Shown: positions 12,911 through 25,514, counted from the first letter of the stretch. The stretch: DNA of 64,000 nucleotides from Ephydatia muelleri (GCA_013339895.1 JABACO010000003.1:1277669-1341668); one strand, 5' to 3'. Notes: generated by a model from the sequence alone, not told the origin. Program-made: numbers and translations.

Positions 12911-13234
12911 GAAGTGTTCTCTAGAGCTGCTGCAGATTTTATGCATTGTATCAAAGGCTCCATAGAATGCATCCTTTTTAATTAAATTTTATTTGCTATC
13001 AATAATCCGACTCAATTCCGGTTTTGGCTGAAATGACTCCTGCATTGAAGCACACCACAGATGTATATAGTGTTGGAGACAACATCAATGGATTCTTTTT
13101 TTAAGGTGCTTTGTTTTTCATCATCTCATTCAATCACACTCTTCAATAATAAATACAGCAGATCAAAGATAAAAAGCTGTCCGTATTTTCGAAGCTTTTG
13201 GGAAGAACGTGTCATCTAAAAATAGTTTGTTTTA

Positions 13235-14030
13235 ATAATTGGGACAGTTTCCGCGAAAATTGCCCCATGCACGATAATTATATTATAAAATTTTTAATGT
13301 TATTTAAATGCATCGCGTTTGAATCGCTATAACCTCCCAACGGTTAATGCTATCGACCTACTGTTTTCAACACTTCATACTTCACCGTTTCACTACAGGG
13401 AAGCATATTTTGGGGCATTGCACCAGTTCCTTGCTGATGCTACGAGGTCCGATACCCCATAGGGTTCAAAACCGCCACTTCTTCAGCTAGGAGCGTTCAC
13501 AACGCTTCAAGTTGAGTACTTACGTACAGGGGTCCTGTTGCTATTGATGTGTACAGTTCGTTAATTTTTACTCTATCCGTCACGGAGATACAGCAGTGCA
13601 AAGTTAATGCACATTTCCCGCTCGATTGCACCATTTTTTGCGCGTTCCCATTCACAATAAATTTTGATAACTTCTTTGTTCCGCCCATTTCTCCCTTAGC
13701 CGTTCGCAACTGTTTTTGTCTCACTCAGGCAGTTAGTTTATGCGGTAAAAAGAAAAGAAGGCTCACTTTGCCAGACGATCGTACCAAATTAACGGATCCA
13801 AGTGAATGGTTGAAGTATAACCTTGCGCCTCCTACGTCACCGGAAGTATTCAAAACGGCACGCGTAAGGCTATTTGCTACGCACTTGCATCATCCTCTAG
13901 TCGTGTAATAAAGTTGCCATCATCTTCGTCTTATATCTGCCACTCCCACTCGATTACGATTGCCAGTGTCACACAACTTTTCAGCTCACACTTGTGCACA
14001 CATTTGCATTGTTGCGTACATGGCATTGTG
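13235..14030. repeat. Left arm of a large inverted repeat
   Basis: The arm starts near CCGCGAAAATTGCCCCA and matches the reverse complement of 17225-18115 with small indels. It contains a minus-strand open frame (13724-13497) with MVQSSGKCALTLH and NELYTSIATGPLYVS. The other arm carries the same frame on the plus strand. No known domain is recognised. Confidence 0.88.
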
Positions 14031-14169
14031 CACATGCTTTCTATTCAATTCAACTGCTTTTGTGCATGTTTGTACAGACCTATGTCAATTTGTGTACCTA
14101 GCTTTCTGTACATGTATCATGTCTCCAAGGATTGAATACATTGTGTCCCCATCTGGTCCTCTAAATGTA

Positions 14170-14825
14170 CGCATACTACATTGCACACTTGCATAACACA
14201 CACACCACTGTATAAATGTGGCAATACACACGCAAAAACACTCACACATGTACACATACAACATACAGATACACAGACACACAAACACACACAAACACAC
14301 ACACATACAGACACGGACACACACACAGTCACAGGCATACACAGACACAACACACATGACAGACACATACACAGACACACAAAGGCATGCACAGACACGC
14401 ACATGAAATACAAAGACACACACACACACAAACAGACACACATGACAGACATACACACAGATGCACAGACACACAAGCACACAGACGTACACATGAAATA
14501 CACAGACACACACATGCACAGACACACACATGAACACAAATACACATGCACGAAATACAGACACATCTACAGACACACATGAAATACACAGACACACAGA
14601 CACGCACAGACATACACGCACACAGACTCATACAAACAAAATACATATAGACACACACAAAATACAATGACACACACATGTAGACACATAGAGACACACA
14701 CGCACACATGAAAGCACACAAGGACACACACATGACATAAAACAGACACGCACGCACACACACGAGGACACACACGGATACACACATGACATAACACAGA
14801 CACACACATACACAGACACACATGT
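14170..14825. repeat. CA/CAGACACA-rich imperfect microsatellite
   Basis: About 650 bp of CACA interrupted by GA and TG dimers. It has long spurious open frames on both strands (Cys-Val-rich or Thr-His-rich). It mirrors the GT-rich tract at 16080-16985 in the opposite orientation. Confidence 0.95.
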
Positions 14826-15342
14826 AGCTACTCGTACCTACGTGTATGTACTGTCTCTAAAGTGGAGCTCTGTGTCATGTACATGCATCATACTCCCAAA
14901 GAATTGGTCCTCAGTGTACATGCATTGTACCCCCATAGGATTGGTGTCCCGTACCACTGTATACATGTGGCAAAGAATATCACTGTATTCACCACAGCAC
15001 TGGGCCCTGGTACAATATTATAAAGTGTGTGTGTGGGGGGGCTGATTTCTTTTGAGCAAAATGAATAATTAAATATATTTGTACACAAGTCTACATGTAG
15101 AGATGCACAAATTTATTTTAGATGCGTAAGAAGTTGTCATCGAAAAAGTTGTTGTCTGCTATCATTCCTTACGCCTCCACTACCCAGCTATGTGGCTAGT
15201 GTACCAGTTGCAGAGATTTGAGTTTCTCTTTGCCCACACAATATTTTGCTCACACAGAGTACATGAACATGCCCTCATGTTGGTTCACACACCCTGATGC
15301 ATGTGTATATGTTGTGCAAATGCGTCTGTACATCCTGAGCAC

Positions 15343-15379
<37 letters not shown>

Positions 15380-16079
15380 ACACACACATACACACACACA
15401 CACACACACACAAAACTCTAATAATTACGGCAAACCCACATGTAAGACTTCCTCTGAACCTGTTCTCTGCACATGCAGCAAGAAGTTCTATTTCATTGAG
15501 CAGCTCAAGAGGCCACTTATTCATTCTCAATTTCTGTACTAATCTCTGTGTGTTTCCTCTGTATTGTTGCAAGCAGATGTACTCTTCTCTTACTAAGTGC
15601 TCTCATCTAGCACTCTGTACAAGTGCTCACCTGACTTGTAAAAGGTTTTAACAGCCTTTCTTTTCTTTGGAGTACAGTATAATGAAATCGTTACTAGTTG
15701 CAATCGATATGTCTGCGTAAACTTACCAGTGGCCTTGACCTACCACATCTGCAACGATAAGGGAGGTGGATCAATATTCATCATTCCATGAACACAAGCC
15801 CTTGAGCTTGTTTGCTAACCATGGCATATCCTTATGACTTGTCCCTATTTGTGTCAGGGGACAGTCCTATAAGGACACAATGTATGCATAAAGGACCAGT
15901 CCTATGACACTACAGTGTACACGTTGCTACATGTACCTACATGTATGTGCAGTGTAGACATGTCTCATGGTCTCATGAGCTGTTCAATGGATAGATCATG
16001 TGCAGAGAAGGCATTCAGTGAGTGAAAATGTGTGTACCATCATTATTAGAGAGCACTACTGTTTTTTTCCACATGAACA
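14826..16079. other. Spacer of the inverted repeat; CA tract, no gene
   Basis: Lies between the two opposed microsatellites. It contains an almost pure CA tract at 15345-15413 and short ACATGTA-rich sequence. The frame at 15301-15651 is mainly repeat with an undistinguished tail, so it is not called. Confidence 0.5.
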
Positions 16080-16985
16080 ACAGTGTGTGCTTCGTGTGTC
16101 ACGTGTCTGTGCACATGTGCGAGTCTGTGTGTGCGTCTGTATATCTGTGTGTGTGTCTGTGTGCATCGTGTGTGTATCTGAGTGTGTCTGTTGCGTCTGT
16201 GCATGTGTGTCTATATGTATTTTGTGTGCGTGAGTCTGTCTGCAAGTCTGCGTGTGTGTGTGTTTCTGTGTGTGTGTGTATGTCGTGTGTCTGTGGGTAT
16301 GTCTGTATTTCGTGTGTGTGCTTGTGTATGTCTGTGTGTGCCTGTGTGTCTAGCTCTGAGTGTGTGACTGTCATGTGTGTGTATCTGTGTGTGTCTGTCA
16401 TGTGTTTGTGTCTGTGTGTGTCTGTTGTGTGTATCTGCGTGTGTGTGTGTGTGTGTGTGTGTGCATGTCGTGTCTGTATATATTTCGTGGGTGTCTATAT
16501 ATTTCGTGTGCGTCTGTGTGTGCTTGTATGTCTCTGTGTGTCTGTGCATCTGTGTGTGTGTCTGTGTGTATGTCTGTCATGCGTGTGTATGTTCCTGTGT
16601 GTGTCTGTGCATGTGTGTGTCTATGTGTGCTTCATGTGTGTGCATGTGTGTGTCTGTGTATGTATGTGTGTCCGTGTCTGTGTGTGTATGTGTGTGTGCC
16701 TGTGTGCTAGTGTGTATTTCATGCTTGTGTGTCTGAGTGTGCTAGTGTGTATTTCATGTGTGTGTGTCTGTGTGTGCTAGTGTGTATTAGTGTGTATTTC
16801 CATGTGTGTATGTGTGTGCGTGTGCATGTGTGTGTGTGTGTTTGTCATATGTGTGTGTCTGTGTTTTGTGTGTCCATGTGTGTGTGTTTGTGTGTGTGCG
16901 TTAGTGTGTCTGCGTGTGCATTTGTGTGTGTGTGTGTGTGTGTCGTGTGTGTGTGTGTGTCTGTGTGTGTGCATGTGTGTGCTAT
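16080..16985. repeat. GT/GTCTGTGT-rich imperfect microsatellite
   Basis: About 900 bp of TGTG with scattered TC and CA dimers, inverted relative to 14170-14825. The 252-aa Cys-Val-rich frame on the plus strand is a composition artefact. Confidence 0.95.
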
Positions 16986-17100
16986 GCAAGCTTAGCACAC
17001 AAATTGAAATGCAATCAGTTGAATTGATAAAAATGCATGTGCATGTACAGGTGTATTGTTTGCCACATGTATAACTTTTGTGTGCAAGTACACTGTACAT

Positions 17101-17192
<92 letters not shown>
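17101..17192. repeat. Pure GT dinucleotide tract
   Basis: About 45 uninterrupted GT units. It lies just inside the right arm of the inverted repeat. Confidence 0.98.
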
Positions 17193-17224
17193 TTGTGTAT
17201 ACGAAAATACGCCATACGATAGTG

Positions 17225-18115
17225 AACAGGGCCATGTACGCAACAATGCAAGTGTGTGCACAAGTGTGAGTTCATGTACTATGTGTGAGCTGAAAGTTGT
17301 GTCAGACTGAAATCATTGCAATAGTAGCCGAGTGGGCGTGACAGATTTAAGACGATGATTTTAGCAAGATGGACAAATAGGAAAGCTTTATTACACGACT
17401 AGAGGATGATGCAAGTGCGTAGCAAATAGACTTACGCGTGCCGTTTTGAATACTGCCGGCGACGTGGGATGCGCAAGATTACTGCAACCATTCACTTGGA
17501 TCAGAGATGATATATATATTATCTCTGCTTGGATCCGGCCGTTAATTGATACGATCGTGTGGCAAAGTGATCATGAGCAGTCTTCTTCTTCAGATTCTTT
17601 TAATTTTCCCGCATAAACTCACTGCCTGAGTGAGACAAAAAGACGGCTAGTATAGTTGAAGGCGGAAAAATGGGCGGAACAAAGAAGTTATCAAAATTTA
17701 TTGTTGATTGGGAGAATGGAACAAGGGTTGCATGCAAAAATGGTGCAATCGAGCGGGAAATGTGCATTAACTTTGCACAGCTGTATCTCCGTGACGGATA
17801 GAGTAAAAATTAACGAACTGAACACATCAATAGCAACAGGACCTCTGTACGTAAGTACTGAACTTGAAGCGTTGTGAACGCTCCTAGCTGAAGATGTGGC
17901 GGTTTTTGAACCCCAATGGGGTATCGGACCTCGTAGAATCAGCACGGAACTGGTGCAAGGCCCCAGAATTTGTTTCCTCGTAGTGAAACGGTGTAGTATG
18001 AAGTGTTGAAAACAGTAGGTCGATAGCATTAACCGTTGGAAGGTTATAGCGATTCAAACGCGATGCAAGTTTATAATATATCCGCGTGGGGCAATTTTCG
18101 CGGCCAATTATTTGG
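17225..18115. repeat. Right arm of a large inverted repeat
   Basis: Reverse-complement partner of 13235-14030. It carries the frame 17656-17877 with MVQSSGKCALTLH on the plus strand. This arm has an extra palindromic insert near 17500-17540 (GGATCAGAGATGATAT and its mirror) missing from the left arm. It ends about 360 bp before the gene 3 start codon. Confidence 0.88.
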
Positions 18116-18473
18116 CATCGCGAAAAGGGCGTTAGTTAGCGCATACATTTCCAGTACGCGTAATAGAAATGTAATGCTTGCACATTTGCATAGAGCACAT
18201 TTCAGCTTTGTAGAATATCAACAACAACAACAACAAAACATTGGAATCTTGAAAAACGTGGAACGGGTCTTCTGTTTTTCTTCCTGCGACTATTTTAGGA
18301 GCTGTCTACATTTACATCACATCAGCGGATCAAGTTCTTGTGCCATGAAGATCTTACTAGCAGTGTAAACTGAGATGAGCAACAGATTATGTGGTCAAGA
18401 TAATGGTCATTCGCGGTACGGGGTGTGGCGTCCAATAGGATAAATCCAACGTGGGGCGTTATAGCTAGCTGCG

Positions 18474-21400
18474 ATGCAACAAGTCGACGATCTGCACGGA
18501 AGGGCCGAAAATGCCCTAGAAAGGACGGGATTGTATACCAAACCTGCTGACGATCCTCTCCCGCCAGGTATCGGGGACGCAAAGAAGGTCCTCTCCCCTA
18601 AAGAATTCTACTGGGACCGTATTGCCACCATCATTATCACGGGGATACTAGGCCTGACATTTGTCGACGTTGTGGCCGAATTCTTTCGTCAATCTTCGTC
18701 CACTGTCTTGTGCAACACTCCCAGCAACTTCACTCGAGACCAGACCGCATTTGTGAACAGCTTTTGCTTCAGCAGTCTCCCCTCTGCGCAGTACTACACA
18801 TTCTTCATCACGGTGCACGGCCTTCTGCTCATAGCTCCACACCAGCTCTGGACGTGGCTCTTCTCCGGCTATGTGGAGTACTTCTTCGATTTGGCCAAGT
18901 CGCTAGATCGACTGAAGAATTCTAAAACGGGAGAATATGAAAGCAAGAACACGGCTGTTGTCTCCAAGTTGGAGAAAGAATTTTTATCTAAGGACAGGTG
19001 GATCTTTCCACTTTACAAGGTGAAGCTGTTCTTGCAGCTAGCCGTCGCGTCGGGAACACTCGCAATGACGTGGACCGTGTTACAGGACTTCACGGTGGTC
19101 TTCCAGTGTCCCCAGAATGGGTCTAAGCTCTGCTCCGGCCATCGTTGCTCGTTTGACGACTCGTGGCCCTCGACCATTGACTGTGCCTACATACCTCTCC
19201 AGCTGCTCTCTGTGCTCAGATATGTGGACGTGTCTCTGGTCAGCCTCCTCATACTCGTACTGCTGTATGGGGTAGCCTGGTGTTACCAGGGACACCCCAC
19301 TGAGCTAGGTGCAGAGAAGATGGCTCAGTTTGCTTTCACTTCCTGTTTGCTTCCCGAAACGTACGTCTTTCCCAGCACATGGTCATCCATGAGAAGGCGG
19401 GGCTTGAAAGGAATAGGGCGAGGCCTGTTCTCTCCTGGCATCAAGAATGATCTGGACTTCTTGTTGCTGCAGCTGTTCCAAGCAGACTCAGGCCATGGGC
19501 AGGTGTTCAAGGAGATCCAGGTGGCCAAGGAGTATAGACGTCTGTACTCACGTGACCACGAGCTGCTCCACCTCTTTGTGAACCTCCAGCAGGACATGAG
19601 AGCAAAGAAAGGTCAGACAAGGGTCAGGGCACTGTGGTTAGAGGTCAATGAGGGGGTGGGTCCACTGGGTAGAGGTCAGTTGGGGGGACAGGTATAGATA
19701 TCTTGCTTACATGATTTCAACAACATGTGCATACAAGAGGATAATTATTTGTATCATCATAATGCCAAAGAACACATGGATACAATCATACCCTGATAAT
19801 GTTATAGTAGTACAACACACACCAGTTTGTGTGTTATAATATTACAATTATGCATATAAGATAAGATCGACTCAGAACAAGTGTGGGACGATTGAAATCA
19901 AAAGGTCTGAATACGAGACCAAAGCCACCACTCCCCGATTGATCCATTGCCAGGTAAAAGACACGAGTGCAAATGTTAGTACATGCGTATGTAGCATGGT
20001 TTTTGCCCAGACGAATTCAACCAATTGTATTTGTTTTTGAAAAAGCAGTACTAAAAAAGTGTACCTTTTCACAGTAAGGGCTAGATTCCACGACTTCAAA
20101 TAAATGCAGATTGTGATCAGCTACGATATAATCCTGCAAATTGTGCTATACTCTATGCAGAGAGTTGTTTAAAATAATTTTTTGCAGCAATGACTATTAT
20201 TGGTAATTTCACAGCTGCAGTGTTAAATTGTTTTATGCAACAATACGGTTACAGCTTGTAACATAATTACTGTATTTGAGAGTTGATTGCACGCATGGTT
20301 GTAATTTAATTTTTTTAATCATGTGGGTGTCTCAATGGTCTATACATATCGTTTATAGAGAAGCAGCAAAGACAGCCTATCAACAATGATATAGAGGTGG
20401 TGACACATCAGGACACACCCACACAGGGTGAGGAGGGTGTGGTCTCAGCACAGAATGACCACACCCCTAGGAGCTCCATGTGTGTGCCATGCTGTAAGAG
20501 GAAGAGGAAAGACTCTGGCAGTGATGACATGTCGGACAGCAGCTCCACTGATGAGGATATGTTCCAGACAAGAGGGATTGGTGGAAACAGGTCATCAGCT
20601 CGGAAGAGGAAGAGAGGAAGGAAGGAGCGTCTGAAAGAGATGACCACTGATCGCCAGCAAGCTGAGCTGAAAACATATTTCAGGAATGCTGGATTTGATG
20701 GTGACCCAGAGAAGGTGGCCTACTTGAACTACAAACCAGATCTCGGTAACACCAAATGGGTATGTTGTGCATAATGGTATTGCTACATTAGATTCTAAAA
20801 CTAAGTGCATGGTCTTGTATATTTGTTTTCTTAGGATAAATGACACAGGTGGTACAAATTGCTTTACTAATGCATCCTCCTGAACTGATCATATGCTCAT
20901 CACATGCTCATCACATGCTCATCACAATTGCTCATCAATTGCTCTTTGCCAGACTGACATTGAAAGCATTAGGAGCCGATTCTATGGGTTTGTGCAGTTT
21001 GCTCCGGACAATGATGTGGCCATGGACATATCCTTTGGATCTGTTGGGTACACCTTGGCCCTTGCAAGAGCCTTCAGAACTGTAAGCCCCCCAAATATAC
21101 TCACCTCACCAATCAGCTTCAGGATATATTTATTCAGTTTGTTTTTTTTTTGGGGGGGGGAAGGGTTAGTGAGCTAAACGTTACATGTATGTCTCTTGAA
21201 CACATACCCTGATAGGCTATGTCTATCAACCTTCATGAATTCTACAAAGAGGATGAACCGAAAAAACAATCCTTCTATACTAACTACTACACATTCATGT
21301 TCCCCCAAGATGTGTTCTCTAGGAGCAACCTTGTGTTAAATAAGGTATGTAAGTAAGTCCTTCATCTCACCTCAAATACACTCTCTATCGATTATAAGAG

Positions 21401-22816
21401 TTTTTCCACATGGGCAATTGCTGTGGCCACCACTGGTATGCTACATGCTGCCCTTTTATAACCACGTTACAGAGATTGTAATACACTGTAGCTCAACCAT
21501 CTAAATCTGCTTTCTAGTTAGGTTCGAACTGAATTAGCATTTAGCCTGTGAACTGCATGTGCTGTAATTTAGCCATTAATGAAGGCAATATGGGTACAAA
21601 TGGCAGTGAAACAAGGAGTAGCCCAGCGGTGTCCATCATGATCAGAACTCAGTTAAAGCAGCAGCCACTTCTGCTACATGCAGAGTGTTGAGATGCATGC
21701 TAATGGAGGAGTGGTGCAATGAAGAGGCTGCAGCAGCGCTCCACACTGGAGGGCGTCACTACAGCAGGTGTTTATCAATCATCGTATCGTTTAGTTACGA
21801 TTATGGCTTTGCCTTATAATCTAACGGAGCGCTTTGAGCTGTGTGTAAGGGGAAATCAATTATTCCCTTTGACCCCCTCCCTCGCGAGGACCCACCACTG
21901 TTCAGATGCACACCCTGGTACTCTTACATCATTTGTCTATTTTCACAGATGAATCAGTGTGTTTATGAAGAATTTGACGGGAGGGAACACAAAATCAGTT
22001 TTATTGTTGTTGGTCCAATCGATGATCAATCCAAAATCACCACAGGTAAACCATCACATCACCTTTAAGCTGATCTCCATGTATGTCTTATGTCACATCA
22101 CAGTCAATCTACTGATCAATACATTTTATACGACCAAGTTCATTGAGGAGGGAGCCATCTTGCTGGCAGTCAGGCCACTTCAGATTGAGCAGGAGGTGAC
22201 TGCAGATAAATACTTCCGCTACAAACCCTCAAAGTCGTGAGTTCACTGTTTGCCACGTTCCTGTCTCAATGGATTAAAACTGCATCCCTTTTGCGAATGT
22301 AGATTGTTTGACCCCAAATTTCATCGTACTGATGTGAAACCAAAGTTGAAAGATGCTGATAGGAAACTGAAAGAAAATGGTTCCAGAGGGGGGCTCTTCC
22401 AGACGGTTAGAGTTGGCAAACAGAAGTACGAAGGTCTTCGTATTAGCTGTGCAGACACAGAATGTGTGTTTGAATTTAAGGCCTACAAATTCAATGCTGA
22501 AGGATACGACTCGGGGAAAAGGAGGCATCGAGCTCCTAGGAAAGCTGCCCCTCCAATAGTAGTAGCTCACCCTGCACCATCAGCGGTACCACAGTTGCAG
22601 TCCCAGTCTAGTACAGATGGGGAAGAGGCAACAGTACGGTCTGGAGGCTGCCCCCAGCCACTGCACATACCCTCCTCCACTCACAGGGGGCACAGTGCCC
22701 AGAGAGAAGATGAAGAGGACCAGAGGGTGCTGATGCTGTCAGAGGAGGAGGGAGTGGCCTCGCCACATGATTCCAATAAGTATGGGGGACCTACTACTGT
22801 TGAAACGAATTTGTAG
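18474..22816 (+). CDS. Gene 3: LRRC8/pannexin-like four-TM channel protein with long C-terminal extension
   Basis: Seven exons: 18474-19611, 20359-20759, 20953-21081, 21216-21344, 21949-22045, 22104-22236 and 22303-22816 (stop TAG), giving 846 aa. Predicted TM segments lie near residues 50-70, 106-130, 183-205 and 250-271. Loop cysteines are Cys80, Cys98, Cys212 and Cys237, with extra Cys220 and Cys225. The post-TM4 motif NDLDFLLLQLFQADSGHG parallels LRRC8. Exon 2 adds a basic and Ser/Asp-rich linker (CKRKRKDSGSDDMSD, ARKRKRGRK) resembling a nuclear localisation signal. The shared C-terminal domain has FVQFAPDND, DISFGSVGYTLALARAF, FYTNYYTF, FPQDVFSRSNLVLNK, VVGPIDDQSK and AILLAVRPLQIE. The last exon has ISCADTECVFEFKAYKF and an acidic tail. 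The N-terminal Met precedes the SPKEFYWDR motif shared by all three genes. There are no LRRs. Function is inferred only. Confidence 0.87.
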
Positions 22817-22839
22817 ACAAGCTTTTCATAGACGACTGT

Positions 22840-22995
22840 GGATGCATAGATACTGAATGTTGGATGACGTATTCCATGTGTTTCAAATTAGTAAGGACGA
22901 GGCGCACGTACATGATTTGCACCTGTGCCTTAGTAACACTTGTCTCGGTCCCAGACCATGACTCAGCAGCAGCATGGCAGCGTAGCGATGATGTA
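22840..22995. repeat. Left arm of an inverted pair around a hAT relic
   Basis: Matches the reverse complement of 25515-25685 at roughly three-quarters identity or better by eye. Shared runs include GATACTGAATGTTGGATGA, GAGGCGCACGTACATG and TAGTAACACTTGTCTC (one change in the other arm). It begins just after the gene 3 stop codon, so the gene 3 3' UTR probably runs into it. Confidence 0.8.
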
Positions 22996-23130
22996 ATCTA
23001 CGGACGTACACAATCGCTCGAGTCCTTCTACAAATGACTCACTTTAGGATATGGATCCTTTCCGCGAAAAGGAATGTTTTTTCAATTTATTTATTCTACA
23101 AGTCTGAAATGTACTCTACACAATGCTTCT

Positions 23131-23250
23131 TTAGTCTCGTACCTAGCTAGACCCACCATGACGTATAAGCGTTAACCGCTTACAGTTTAAACTGTCGTAG
23201 TGTAAGCGATTAACGCTTACGTCATGGTGGGTCTGGGTACGAGACTAATG
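23131..23250. mobile_element. Short hairpin MITE-like element
   Basis: Arms of about 50 bp starting TTAGTCTCGTACC and ending GGTACGAGACTAA fold back with a loop of roughly 15-20 bases and few mismatches. Such terminal inverted repeats in a roughly 120-bp unit are typical of a non-autonomous foldback or MITE. It lies inside the 22.8-25.7 kb inverted pair. Confidence 0.8.
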
Positions 23251-24076
23251 CACTGAGAATCGGAGATGTTGACGCAAGCGTTTGCATATAGATGCTGATT
23301 CTATAATTGATCACCAGCACACGCGGAAGTTTTGACACCACCAGCTTCCGTGTACGCGTATTCTATCGTCTAATTGACGCCGTTATAAAGGGATTGACGT
23401 TGATTGGGTTTTACGTTCTTGTACAAGTATAAAACAATGATAGAGGTGGACTTGAAACTAAGTACTAATATTATAACAGGGCATGTGAACCTACGAGCAA
23501 CTAAGTCCCTTGGCGCTTCTGAACAGACTCCATTATAGACACTTAATTAATGAAGTGTCCTCATCTGCAGTGGAGGTGTTAGCCTTAGAATATTCTGCAC
23601 CTTGCCTGCAACTGTTGCCTCTGCTAAAAGAAAAGATTTAGCCAGCTAAAAAGAATAATAAACGATACACTTTCCAGTATGACTGAAGAGCGGTTGCAGG
23701 GCCTTTCCCTACTTTGTATTGAGTCTGACTTAGCCAGAACTGTTAACTATGCATGACACGGAGATAAATTGGTTTGTTCCGAGAAAGAATCGAAAAGCAC
23801 CTTTGTAGTATTTACTCATGCATAATTTGCTCAATTATGCACAATTAATAACACGAAATGGCTATCCATGTGCATGCAAGTTTGAGATGGTGATGAGACA
23901 TGTTTTATGGGGCCTATGGGCCCCAAACGCTCTGTTACCCTGGGTTTGGTGGCGAAGCCTTATAGCCTTATTTGATGTGGCCATTGTTAATTAACAAGTG
24001 TGGACATCCCCGACAATGAATACATGTACGCTATATTGCGCTTACGCAGTACCGGTAATGACGTAAATTAATAACT

Positions 24077-24900
24077 TTGCCTCACGTCACACGTGTTCAA
24101 AATTACTATGCCAGGAAAAAGCACGAGAAAGAAAGAAAAAGGAAAGAAGCGGCGGCAATGTGTCAAGACATTACAAGGTATACCAAGAGAGCAAAGCAGG
24201 TGGGGGTGGTTGGAGATGATAGTTTGACTGGTCCGGTTGTAGCTGGGAGGTTAGATGAGACAACGGCAAGCACAACAGATGATAGCGCTAGCCTGAGAGG
24301 GAGTGTTTTCAATACGCCGTTGTTGCTGATGGTAGGGAAACTGAGCATAGCTCTATTTTGTTTCCTGTACCACATAGCGATCAGAGAGATGCATCAGGGT
24401 CATTGTTGTCCAGTGAAGCGTATGTCTATGACTTATCTGCGCATCCACCAGTTATTCCAATCATAACTACATCTATATCCATTGATTCTTTGAATATAAC
24501 AGCAGAAATTGATGAGTTCAAGAATGATGTTGGACTATTCTTAATTGGTCAACAGCCACCATACGTACTACTCCAAGCAATGACTTTAGATCAAAAGTAT
24601 GATTTGCTTAAGCATCATTTTGTATCTTCTATACATCATACTTTTCCTGAGGAATACATGGGACGATGTAAGCGACGTTTTAAATTAAACTGGTTAAATG
24701 AGATGCCTGGGTTAGTGTATAGTCCTCTCTTGGATGGAGCATTTTGACTTCCCTGTACTATTTTTGTAACAGACCGTGACAAGTATGGTCTCCTTGTTGA
24801 TGAGCCTTTTCGTGCATGGCATCGCAAATCTGACAAACTAGTACCCCATTTTACAATGCTGTATCACTATCAGTCAGTTCAAGCAATATTGTCATTAGTC
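24077..24900 (+). pseudogene. hAT-type transposase relic, TTF-zinc-finger N-terminal region
   Basis: The plus strand reads a basic start (NYYARKKHEKERKRKE), then KYDLLKHHFVSS, KRRFKLNWLNEMPGLVYS and PLLDGAF, and in a further frame DRDKYGLLVDEPFRAWHR followed by KSDKL. This order (KRRF..W....PWLVYS..DGAFC, then HRKSDKL) matches the TTF-type zinc-finger region of hAT transposases. The cysteine segment after DGAF is disrupted and the RNase-H-like catalytic core is absent. A hAT core fragment of the same broad family is at 61.6-62.3 kb. Confidence 0.7.
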
Positions 24901-25514
24901 TTAGATTGGTTTTCATGATGGAGTGGAAAGGGTCAAGAATATACATTTTGCATGGTTGTAGTAATTCAGTAATCAGTCTTCCTTAGTTATGCAACTTTCT
25001 TTTTAGCGCCAATGGATATTTATTATCCTGAATAGCATCATACAAAGCATCGATGAACAAAATGGAATAACACTCAAAACATATATTAAGGTCACCTATT
25101 AACAAAATTCGACCCCCCCCCCCTTTTTGAAGGCTGTGTACGCCCATGAAACTGCTTCGTAGATACAGTTTCTACAGCAGTGAGTGTCTGTTGCTGTCCA
25201 GAAGGAAGCGCAAGCCACGTTAAAGCAGGACTGTTTTTAACGATGTATTTTTTTGTTTAGCCTTGTGTTTTGTGCTCGTTATGTTTACTATATAAAGAAT
25301 AAATTGAAATTGTATTTCGCATGTAAATCAGATTTAATTCTTCGCTCCTAACCTGGTCAGCCTCTTGGCGTGGGCGCTACATGAAGTATGCAATATAGAG
25401 ACCGGATTTTTGGAACCCACCTGATACAACTTGGACCGCCAGCAGATTGCCAACCTTTGCACGTCAGTAAGTTAGATCCAAGATAACATCAGCGCTCATG
25501 TATGTACGCATCTA

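Noticed and set aside
14085-17310. Many long Cys-Val-rich and Thr-His-rich open frames on both strands
   Set aside because: They lie wholly inside CA/GT microsatellites, where stops are absent by composition.
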